NCBI RefSeq assembly: GCF_022682495.2
Contig: NC_071389.1
Coordinates: 182,017,556 to 182,081,555 of the forward strand
Source: Desmodus rotundus
Lineage: Eukaryota; Chordata; Mammalia; Chiroptera; Phyllostomidae
DNA: 64,000 nt
Direction: 5' to 3'
Part shown: positions 36,001-48,000 of the stretch, piece by piece
How positions within the stretch are numbered: the first letter of the stretch is position 1
How the letters are laid out: the number at the start of each line of letters is the position of its first letter
Position numbers and translations under genes: made by a program
The notes under the pieces: generated by a model
What the model was told of the DNA's origin: nothing
Databases searched by the model: none
Seen by the model: the letters and a program-made list of their open reading frames with translations, nothing else

Positions 36001-39000
36001 ACTCACCTTTCTGTAGTCTAATGGGTATTATTTTTTGGTTTCTCTGTTATAGGGATGTCTCAATGCTGTTTGCTCTCATTAGTTTGCTTATTATGCTTCC
36101 CACTTGGTGGATTGTATCTACCTGGCTAGTGTGGGGAGTGATTCTATTTGTTTATCTGATCATAAGAGCTTTGAGATTATGGAGGACAGCCAAACTACAA
36201 GTAACCCTAAGAAAATACAGTGTGCGTTTGGAAGACATGGCAACAAATAGCCGAGCTTTTACTAATCTTGTGAGAAAAGCTTTACGTCTCGTTCAAGAAA
36301 CTGAAGTCATTTCCAGAGGATTTACACTGTGAGTTCATTTTTTATTTTATTTTTAAATAATTATTTTTTACTACATAGTTAATTTAGAATATTTACTACA
36401 TATTTTCATTTCTGTGTTGCATTTATAGAAAAAAGTGGATTTCTCTAGCACTTATTAAAGTATTAACTGCTCAGTGAAGGAATAAATACATGCTAGATTT
36501 AATATGTAGTATGATTGTGCTTATCTACTTTGAGAAACCAAAGTGCTTTGAGAATCAATTATTTCTGTGTTACCATGTAATTATATGAGCTAATGTGGCA
36601 AGAGAGCCTACCATTGAACCCAGTATGTAGTTACCCAATAAATGCTTGTTTCCTTTACTCCTTCTTGTCAGATGTTCTTTCCTCGGTTTAATTGATAGAT
36701 GTATCTAACATGAATTCATTTTGAAAACTCTTACCATGTATTAACAATATTCTTTAGGTAAATGTTAGCAGATAATATGACATGGATGCTCTCAAAATAT
36801 CAGGCAAATAATAACGTTTCACATTCCCATGGTGCTCTGTATTAGTACCGAAATTAATTATGCAGCAGTCTAGCTGTAAGTATATTAAACTGCAGGTTAT
36901 ACAGGCTATTTATTCTATTGTTAAAGGGAAATTATATGTATTGAGCACCAGGTATGTTCCATGTACTGTGCTAAGTGATTTTGCACACAACCATACCATC
37001 AGGCTCTAAAGCTTGTTTCCAGTACGGTAGGCTGGCTGCTAAAGGCTAACAAAGATTCCTTTGTATTGTAGTATATTTAATATTATATTGTACTACCTTT
37101 GCGATCTATAGGTGGGAGAAAGTAAGTATATGGTGAAGATAATTTTTGCTGTTAATTGTACTTATATCTGGAAGATCATGAGGAGGAGGAGCAGAACCAC
37201 CTTTGGTATTCATCATGTCTTTTACTGAGCCCTGCTCTATATTAGCACTGAAATAATCTCGACATAAAAGCTGTATCTGAAAAATCATGAAACAGGGAAG
37301 TGGAAGAATCTCTACTAGTCATCTCATTCTTCATTGTCATATTCTGAAACAGTATTTTAAACAATCCCAAGACATGAAAGAGATTGTATTACTAATCCTT
37401 CTGTTCAGGTCAAATGGAACAGTCTTGGTATCTGTTAATTTTTGTCCTTCATTTTTCACTTCTTTTTGATAGAGCATAGCAGATACTAAGTTGTTTGACT
37501 GTCAAGGTTTAAAAGTTAAAAATCCACTAAGAGTAAGAGCTGCTTTTCATTCTTGACTTGCACAGTGCTTTATTGAGAGGACTGACTGGCTTAAGCAAAG
37601 AGCTAAGTGTTCAGTTAATGCTTAGGCATGTCTAGAGGATTCTCTGCCTGCTGTTATTGTCCACCTTTTACCCATATGTATTGAATAGGCATGAAAAGCT
37701 AAAGTGGGTCAGTTAGACACGATATACCTCCAGATTGTGACTTCCATTCATCCAGATGCAGACAGGCAGAAGAAATGTTGGTGGGAAACGTGCTTCACTT
37801 GTCTTTATCTAATTGAATGATGAAAAAATTATGAGCAATAATAGATCTTGAATCATAATATTTTTAGTTTTTAAAACTCATTTAGTAAATAAAATGGAGT
37901 ACAAACAATAGTGCCATATGTTGAAAAAATTAGTACTGTTTTGTTTTGCCTCAATTTGTCCTCTATAGCAAATAATTTTACCCTTCTTTGCTTCATTTTT
38001 TTATTTTAAAATAAGCCTATCAGTCATTGTCCTGTTTTTTTTTAATAGATTTTTAATGCCTGAAAATATTTTAATTTAGTTTAACATTTTTGAAGTTTTG
38101 AGTTAGATGTCTTGTTTTACAAATCTGTGGGTATAGTGTGAGAAATTTATAAATTCCAATATTTTGTTTTGCTGGTGGGAGAGGTTACTGGTTAGGTGGG
38201 AAAAAGCATTCTCCAATAACTATGTAATATGTAATGATTCATAGTTTCATTTATAAAAGCATAATGTGTTACATGTCATTGTTGCAAATAGGTACTCCCC
38301 CTGTGTTGTTTGGAAAGTGCTATGCAATGTGCTTCCTCTTGAACAGTTTTGAGAGTAGCTATGCTACTACCTAGTAACCCTTACTTTGCCTTTCTACTTG
38401 CATTCCCCTGTTGGCCACTGGTCCTGTTATGTTTCTGCGTCCCCTACTTCATTTTGAGTAGGTAAGTGCCAGTGGCAGCAGGTGGGTAAGTCATTTTACC
38501 CTACTTTTATGAATGTACAGAAAGCACTTCTGTATAGTATTTGATTGTTCTCTACAAGTGGCCCAAAATATGATTGATGAACATACGTGAATGCATATTA
38601 AGAATGTGAAAGTATTTATGATAAGGCTTTCATACTGTAGATAAAGGTTTTAGAAACTAAATGTAAAGTATTACCACTTAGAATATTTTTGCAGGTAGAG
38701 TGTCTATATAAAAGTTGTCATTTTTACATAAGTAGTCTTACATTTCTACTATATTTCAACTATAATTCTTTGTTTCCCCACATTAGAGGAAGCCTTTATA
38801 CTTTGAGATTTTAATTTTACATTTATCTTTCTCTGGTGGCTATATATGTATCAGGGCAATGGCTATTTATGAGACCCGAGTGGGATTACTTATAATCATT
38901 TTCTAATGGAAATCATGGAAAAGGATTTTTTTTCCTAAACTTAATAGAATTATGGATTTAAGAAACAAAAACTTTAGGACACCTGTACAGTTGTATCACA

Positions 39001-42000
39001 TTTTACTTTTCAAGTTTGCTTGACAGGGTCAGTGCTGCTTGCCCATTTAATAAAGCTGGACAGCATCCCAGTCAGCATCTCATCGGTCTTCGGAAAGCTG
39101 TCTACAGAACCGTAAGAGCCAACTTTCAAGCAGCGAGGATAGCTACCCTATATATGTTGAAAAAATATCCTTTTTTTGTCTAAAAGTAAGAAAAAGTCTC
39201 CAGATTCCTGGATATAGGTCATATAGTTGCATTCTGTAAAAGTTATGTATAAGCTGAAATTGCCTATTTTAAAGCTAATTTCCATCATTACTTCTATTTT
39301 AAAATTGGAAATGCATCCCAGGGGGAATGACAATACCAGACAGGAAGATAGTTCTTCTGCTGTCATGTGGCACATATTTAACAAGGAAAATACTGGAAGT
39401 CCCTCCCTTTACTGGTCCAAAGAATAAAGTCTGGCTTTGCTGGGTCTGACATTTTTGAAATTACTGAACACGGCCAGTTTGTGTCATGACATGGAAATAA
39501 ACTGGCAACAGGAAATCCTTCCCCTTTCAAAACCTAGAGGCTCTAGAGTCAGATCAGCTACACTTAACTTTTGTCTATATCCGTTGCTGCCTAGGAGACC
39601 GTAAGCAAGTTTCTTAACTCTCTGTACTTTGCTTTATTCATTTTTAAAATGGCAATACTAACATAGTCTTTTTGACTTTTTGTTGACCTCAAATGAGTTA
39701 GTACGTATAAAGTCTTAGATAGTGTCTGGCACTCAAAGAAAATAAATGATAGTGTCAGTCACTTAAATTTACTAAATCAAAAAAAAATAGTTGTAGGAAA
39801 TAAAGGCATATAAGATCTTTATTTTAATTAAGATTCATAAATAAAGTATGAGTAAATGGAATATAAAGACTGCTTTGCACCTTCTGTGTGCCGGATACTC
39901 TAGCACTGTGCACACATACACGTGTATTCACTGTACTATACTACCTCTTTGGAAATTGAGAGAAAGCATTTCCATTTTAGTCAAGAACTTATCCACTTAG
40001 TTTCCCCACTGGCTAAATACCTGCCTATTATGGGCTAGGAAAACCAAGTAAAAACTTGTACTATTTACTTAATTTTAAAGACTTTTGAGTGTAGTCAGTA
40101 GGTAAGTCAGTATTCACAATGCAGTGTAAGCGCCCAGTGTACCTTCCAACATAACGGGACAATGTAGTAGGCCTGTGGGGTCAGAGAAGGCTGTTAGTAA
40201 AGTGACACCTGAGCTGACCCTCAAGGAATTAGTAGGAGTTGGCCTGAAGATGGTGAGAGTCTGCATTCCAAGTAGAAGGAAGCAGAAATATGGAAATAGA
40301 AATTATGACACTGTGGCATGTGAACTGCAAGTAGGTATCATTTAGTGAATATTTATTGAGTATGAACTCAGTGCTCCCCAATATGCTAGCACTGATATAC
40401 AGTGGTAAACATAATAAACATAGTTCCTGCTTCAGGAGCTTATAATTCAGTGAGAGGCAGGGGAGCAAGAAGGGGCAGTCTAACCAAGCTCTCAAATTGT
40501 GGAAGTTCTCTGTGCCAGTCATTTATCTAGACACAGGGTGCCCAGCAGTGAATAAGGCAGGTGTGATCCCTGTTACCATGGCACTGGCCTTCTGGTGGAT
40601 GAGGTAATGAATAACAAGTGGGCGGATAAGATTTTCAGATATTTGCTCTAAAGAAATAAAAAGCAATTCAGTGAAATAAGATAGTGATTGGTGGGTTGAT
40701 GCTTTTGGTTAGATGGTAGGGTAGGCCTCTCTGAGGAGCTGCCATTTCAGCTGAGGCTGAATGAGGAGAAAGATTATGTTCCAGTTACATGGACCAGCAA
40801 GTATAAAGACCTTGTGGCAGGAATACATTGAGCATGATTGGAGTGCAGGAAGAAGACCACCAAGACTGGAGCACAGTGAGCTGGGAGTGGGTGAGATGAA
40901 GTAGGCAGGGGCCAGATCAAATTCTCCACACAGGAAACCCTAAGAAATTAAAAGTAAGTAGAATCTACCAACTATTTCTTTGAAAAGACCAATAAGATAC
41001 ATTAAATCCTTACATGCCTGATCAAAGTAAAAAGAGTGGAAATATATAAGATTAGTAATGAGAATAGACCTATAACCATACTTAAAAAGAAATAAGTAAT
41101 TATAAGAGCATAGTTTATGGAACTTTGTGGCTGCAACTTTGAAAATGTAGGGGGAAATGAATCATTTCTTATCAAAAGACAAATCTCTAAAAGAATAGAA
41201 AAACTGAAGAGATTAGACATGTGATTTTAAAAAATAATACTCCCTTTAAAAAAGAAAACATTTGGTTACATGTAAACAAGGGGAAATATGCAGCTATAAA
41301 ACATGATAACTACTTCCACAAGTAGTTCTTGATGCACTACTGTGGAATGATATCCAAATTATATTGTTAAATGAAAAAAAGCAAAGTGCAGAGAGCAGTG
41401 TTTATACTACCCTTCCATTTGTGTATAGAAGGGATTATGTTTATATGTGTAGGGGGATAAATGTGTGTATGTGTATATGTACATACATATTTCCACATAC
41501 ACACTCACTTATATTAGGATTTGCTTTTGCACGTGTATGTATATATGTATGTACGCATAACATCTCGAAGGATACACAAGATACTGGTAACGACGATTGC
41601 CTTTGTCTTTGGGTAGGGGGCAAGGTGACTAAGGAATAGCGGCAGAAGTGGTAGAGGAAAGCAAACAGAAGCTGTAGCCTGTGTTAGACAACCTGGATAG
41701 AACAGGCGTAGTGTTACTTGCATCGGCAGTCTGTGTACTTTGAGATACAGGTCAGTTAGTGGTGTCCTACGGCATGCAGACTGAAAGGAAAGCGAAGTAT
41801 TTACTGTAGGGTAGTGAGTGCCTGAGCCATGATACAATAAAGTGCACAATATAATACAGTTTCAAAAGGTGTCAAAAATAACTGAAATTAGCCCTTTAGC
41901 ATTTGTGAATAACTGAATTTTTAATACTTTAGATGTAAAAATATTTTATTCACAAGGATCCTATAAAATATCTGAGGTATGTTAATATATTGGATTTTAA

Positions 42001-45000
42001 GATTAGTTTCTTTTAAAATGATGTAAATCTCCTCCAGTCAAAGTTCAGAACAAATAGGAAAGGTAATAATGCTGGGCAGTTTTAATGTAACCTTTGTGCT
42101 TTAATGAAAAGTCTTTGTTGATTGCCTTAACCTAATTTAACCTACCCCCTGAACTCTGAGAGTGACAATGTAACCAACTACATCTGTGTGGTGCCTTTTA
42201 AGGAGCTGGGCCTTGGACTTAGTGAAGAGCAGATTTCAGAAGAGGAAGCACATAACCTTACAGATGGCTTCAGCCTGCCTGCATTGAAGGTAATCCATTG
42301 GAGAAAGGGAGGGAAGGGCTGAGGGAAAGATAGATGCTCTTGGATTGTTCCTGTGCTTTCTGAACACAAATGGTGCACCTATTCTCTTTTGTTGTTTCTG
42401 AATACTATTACTGTAATAGCCTTACTGATGTTTTTGAAGCTGCCTGTAAAAGCTTAGTGTGTTATAAAGGTTGAGTAAGAAGATCCTTATAGTTTGATAT
42501 CAAAATACATAAAATTCTTAATGTGAGCATTTCTTAAAGTTTGGAGATAAGTGAGTTTAATAGGTAACCAATATGAGTGATTTTATTTACTAGCCATTTG
42601 TTTCAACAAACATGAGTAAAGAACTTAGAAGATCTGCATCTTCCCTTTGGAAAATGTCTGCAACTCTTGTTTAGAACAAGAATTTTCTCATATATCAAAA
42701 GCCACATCGAAGGACACATTTGGCCCTGGTTGGTGTGGCTCAGTTGGAGCATCCCGTAAGCCGAAAGGTTGTGGATTTAACTCCCAGTCAGGGCACACGC
42801 CTGGGTTGCGGGCTTGGTCCCAGTTGGGACACGTATGAGAGGCAACAATCGATGTCTGTCTCACACTGATGTTTCTCTCCCTCTCTCTCCCTCCCCTCCC
42901 CTCTATCTAAAATCAATAAGCATGTCCTTGGCTGAGGGGGAAAAAAGAGAGATTTTGTCGGTTCTACTTTCACAATATATCCAGAGTCCAACTACTGCTG
43001 ACCTCTTACCTCTAACCACGGTGGTGTAAGCTACCATTAACTCCATCTGAATTATTACAGTAACTTCCTAATGGGTCTCCACTTCTCTCACCTTCCTGTC
43101 TTCTCTGAACACAGCAGCCAGAGTGAGCCTATTAAACATAATTCAGATCATACAACTCTGTGCTCAAAACCCTTCAGTTGCTCCCCAGGTCTGTTAAGAG
43201 TAAAAAGCCAGAGTTACTTCAGTGACTTCATCACTTACCACACTCCTCTTCAGCCACACGGACTTTCTTGTTCCTCAGATGTACCAAGTACACTCCTACT
43301 AAAAAACTTTGCAATTGAACCCCCTGCTCCCTGCAATTCCCTTCCCAGATGATAGTCTCATGGCTCGATTTTGGATCAGACTTGCCCTTCCTGACCACCC
43401 CGTCCCTCCTCTTTCCCCTACGCAAAAACACAGAAATACATACTCGCTGTTCCCCATCTCTGCGGTATTTTTCCCCACAACCCATCAGCAAAGAAACTAT
43501 GTTTTACTTGCTATTACCTGTTGTCCCCATACCTGAATATAAGCTCCATCAGGGCAGGGATTTTTTTCTCTTTTGTTCTCTGCTGTATTGTCAGCACCTA
43601 AAATAGTTCTGGTACATCATAGGTGTGCAGAAATACTTGCAGAATGAACAAATAAAGGAATAAATAAAATCATTATAATCATAACATTTAATGGTTAATA
43701 ACTTGTGAGATAAGCTTATTTATATTCCAAAATTCCTAGGTAAGTTTGTCTTTAGCAATTTGGAAATTTGACCTTGCTTATTTTTTAAAAAAAAATAAAT
43801 CAGTGGTAAATTAGTTTTATGTTAAAGTATCATAATATTCAGTTAATAAAACAGTCTAAAAATGTCCACTTTCTTAGCTGTGAAAAAGTAGACTCGAAAT
43901 TGGTTCAGTCCTTTTTGTAGTACACTAACTCTCGTTCCTACTAGCTTGCTTCCTCCTGTTTGTCTGTCTGTCTGTGTTGTGAACAGGACTGTATCTGGAG
44001 AAATCCTTTGCTGCCTGAATTCAGGGCATGTCTCTCAAGAATGGGTTTTATAGTTTCTCATGCCAGACATTTCTAGGTATGAACACCCTGGAACTGATTT
44101 TTATGTTATTTCTTAACTGTTTACTAGCCAAAATAATGGTGTAATTTTGAACCCCAAACTCTGGAGCCATCAATAACTTGTTTCTTTGGACTTAATATAG
44201 GTTTATTATTCCTTCTGTCTTTTCTTCTTTGTGTAAAATTTTTAAACAATTCATCAACATTTACTTCTAATAGGTGCGTCTCATTCCATCAGCACTTCCC
44301 TTCTAGGTTAGAGCTATACTAAATGATATCCCGGTGTTTCCTGCTATATTGGGATCATAAGTTCCCATGTGTCATGACTACATAATTTGGTATAAAGTTC
44401 TTGTCTAATCTGAGAGTTAATTCAGGCTCAGCTATATTCATTACTTAGGATAAAGTGGAAATTTTAAAGTTTGTTTTGAAAGTTAGCGAATATTTTTTAT
44501 TGATCTAGTTCTTTTTTCTTTTAGGTTTTGTTCCAACTCTGGGTGGCACAGAGTTCAGAGTTCTTCCGACGGTTAGCCCTATTACTTTCTACCACTAATG
44601 CACCTCCTGGACCCTTACTTACTTCAGCACTTTTGCCTCATCGTATTTTATCTGATGTGACTCAGGGTCTACCTCATGCTCATTCTGCCTGCTTGGAAGA
44701 GCTTAAGCGCAGCTATGAGTTCTATCGGTACTTTGAAACTCAGCACCAATCAGTACCCCAGCGTTTATCCAAAACTCAGCAGAAGTCAAGAGAACTGAAT
44801 AATGTTCACACAGCTGTGCGCAGCTTGCAGCTCCATCTGAAAGCATTACTGAATGAGTAAGTTTAGGAGCTGTATGAGGAAATGTCCCCATAATTAGCAA
44901 GCTTCATTCTTATGCCGTTGCGGTTGTTGGCTTGTGTCCTAGCTAGAAAAAAGCAGCAAAATTGAGACATGCAGCATGAAGGACGGTTTATAGCTACAAA

Positions 45001-48000
45001 TAGAGCAGAGAAACGTGTTATGTAAGTACTATATTGGGGGAGTCATTTATAGTTTTAAAAGTTATTGTTATATGTAGTTGTAGAATAGTATATTGCTATT
45101 TTTCTGAACAAATTCAACAGATTTGAACCTTTTCCTATAGCATAGGACGAGGTTTTTGGACCGGATTGGATAGGAAAATGGAGGGCGCAAATTTGTCGAT
45201 CTTCTGTTTTGCATGGGGTTGCTGGCACTCTGTCTTGGTAAAATGGAGGGTGCAATCATTTCAGTGAAATTTTTCTCTAACAGAGTCTTGTAGTTATAGG
45301 ACTGGATCAGATGGATGGCTGGGTTCATGTTGTGTTGGTAATCAGGAAGGTCATAGGAATTTAATGAATTTATATGATTGTAGTTTATGTACTTGACCCC
45401 GGATACCGGGCAAGAAGTGGAAGGGATAGGGTAACAATCGGTTTTATGCCAGCAACCCCATGCAAAATAGAAGATCGACAAATATGCGCCCTCCATTTTC
45501 CTATCCAATCCGGTCCAAAAACCTCGTCCTATGCTATAGGAAAAGGTTCAAATCTGTTGAATTTATTCAGAAAAATAGCAATATACTATTCTACAACTAC
45601 ATATAACAATGACTTTTAAAACTATAAATGACTCCCCCAAATCGGTCAAAAGGTCTTGAAGTCTCAGTAAAATCAAACGGCTAGTTTACTGGAGTAAAGA
45701 AGGATGTGGTGTAGAGAGATAGGAAGTTAAGGTCATGAAGACATTTTGAGAAGATAAGCTTTTTCGCATTGGTTCAAGGTCTGGCATTAGGTATGTAAGG
45801 CTGATGTCAAGGTTAATGCATAGGGAAAAATTAAGAAACTATGAGGCCGGGATGTTCCAGTGGTCTGTAGCTGCTATTCTAAGAAAGCAGGTGAATGCCA
45901 CAGGGAATATGGCGGTCAGGCGGTCTCAATGTGAGTGGGTGGCAAAGGTTGGACTATCATCAGAGGAAAACCAGATTTCAGTGGAAAGGTCTATGAGGTA
46001 ACACCAGAGTCTCTAAAGAATTAATTTTTGGCAGTAGAACCAGAAATATGCAGGGCATAAAGGAATGCATTAGGAGAGAAGATGGCTCTGGGAAGAAAAT
46101 ACCACAGGGGGCAGACATGCAAATGAAAAGGAAGGGCTTCACTCCTTTGTAAGAGATTGTGGGATTATGATGGGAAGTATGTTTCCTGTTTAAAAATGGA
46201 GTATTCCGTGTTACCTTTCAAAATATTTTAACTGGAGAGTATACCAGTAGTTATCATATCTGATTTGTTCTTGTTCTGTAGCATTGCTACGTAGACACGT
46301 CTTCTAAAAGTGTTACCTAAAATCTTGTTTCACTCCTTGCTATTGTCTCCTTTGCTTTTCCCACTCTCACTTTCCTACATGAAGACATTCACCCTCTAAC
46401 TGTTCTTCCTCCTCCAGAGTGCTCACTGCTAGAATGTCCCTGAGGCATATATTTGCTTTCTCACTTAACCAAAAATCCTAACTGGTTTCAGAGGATAGCA
46501 GATTAGACTGAAGTCTATAAAAAACATTACGCACGAAGGGTTTGCCGTAACTGACTACAGTCTGCCTTTTTGTCTTTATTTCTCACTCCTTTTCCTTCAA
46601 TCCAGCCAAAATATCTAAGTTCCCTTTCCCTTTATTCCATCTGGAATGACCTTCCTCATCTTCGTACATGCTCAAATTTTACCCATCCCTCAATACTACC
46701 TCCAAAGTACCTCTTCCTTAGCCACTCCCTGTCTGTACCCATTGCTGGTAGCAACTCCCCCTCTGCTGAATTCTTACAACACTGTGTTTTTATCTCTGTG
46801 GTATTACACTCTTGTGCCTGGATTCAACCCAGCTTTACAGTTTACCAGCTATGTAACTCTGAGCCAGTTTCTTCAACTCTCTGGACCTAATCCCTCATCT
46901 GTAAAATAGAAATAAAATGCTAGTTGTAACTTTCCACGCTATCGTATTATATTTATATATGTGTATAATTTCTGTGGCTCACCTCTAAGTTTCTCTTAAG
47001 TGGAAGATGGGCTTCTACTCCTTGAGTTTGACTTGTCCTTTCAGTTCATACCTAGTATGTACGCAAGCACTATTTGTCGAATAAATATATAATACAGTTT
47101 ATAAGCTTTTTTAAACGTGTTGTAAAATACACATAACATAAAATTTACCCCTTAACCATGTTTAAGCATATGGTTCAGCAGCATTAAGTATATTCACATT
47201 ATTGTACAACTTTCACCACCTTCCGTCTCCAGAACTTTTTTCAGCTTATAAGCCTTGAAAATTACAAATTTCCCATTTTACATTTTAGAAATGGTAAAAC
47301 TGTTTTCCTTTATTACTCAGGGTAATAATTCTTGAAGATGAACTTGAAAAGCTTGTTTGTACTAAGGAAACACAAGAACTAGTGTCAGAAACTTATCAAA
47401 TCCTGGAACAGAAATTAAGGCTGATTCAGCCCCATGTTCAGGCAAGCAACAATTGCTGGGAAGAGGCCATTTCTCAAGTGGACAAACTGCTCCGAAGAAA
47501 TACAGATAGAAAAGGTACCAATGAGAGACTTCTTGCGCAGATTCTACACCAGTATGATTTCATTAGGTATATTTCTTGTCACCGTGATGAAACTGACTTA
47601 ACAAAACTACTTAGTTTACTGAAAAAGCGGAACGTATATGTACAAATTGACACTGAATATAAAGTCTTGGTTCTTAATTAATTTTAAAAAAATCAGTATG
47701 ATTTGAAAGTTCACTGAATCATCTACCTAATTTTTAAAAACTTAAATGAAGGGATAGATATTAATAGTATTATTCATTATTAGAACTTTTAGAATCTCTT
47801 TTCCAGTTAGGGTAATAATGAGTTTGACATTCACGGGCCAGATACTGAGTTTTGCTTTTAAGATAAAATATTTACTTTTGTTATTCAGAAATCATACACA
47901 AATGCTGTAACAGGTGGCACTGAGTGTTAGTTTTCAGGGGCCGAAGCTGTATTGAGTGCCATCATTTAATAGTAACACAGGAGTGCCTTGTACTGCTAGG

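Larger units (their letters stand above)
39165..42141 (+). other. VEZT: VEZT intron 6: U12-type AT-AC intron
   Basis: The intron starts ATATCCTTTT, the canonical 5' site of minor-spliceosome AT-AC introns, and ends TTTAAC. A branch-site-like TGCCTTAAC (42123-42131) matches the U12 consensus TTCCTTAAC at 8 of 9 positions. Its branch adenosines are 12-13 nt before the exon, within the short U12 spacing, and there is no polypyrimidine tract. Contents: a MIR near 39540-39770, an old LINE-like stretch near 40100-40920, an L1 3' relic near 41260-41860 and TG/TA-rich sequence at 41460-41560. Confidence 0.93.
42290..44524 (+). other. VEZT: VEZT intron 7
   Basis: GTAATC to TTTTAG. Contains the Ves SINE at 42724-42946 and L2 at about 43060-43660. 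43670-44520 shows a short (TCTG)n at about 43958 but nothing else I can name. Confidence 0.88.
44857..47320 (+). other. VEZT: VEZT intron 8
   Basis: GTAAGT to CTCAG. Holds the palindromic element at 45034-45640 and L2/MIR sequence at 46320-46930. 45660-46300 shows nothing recognisable. Confidence 0.88.

Noticed and set aside
45068..45508. 146-codon minus-strand open frame
   Set aside because: It lies wholly in the palindromic element. The two arms encode the same peptide on opposite strands simply because they are inverted copies. No known domain.
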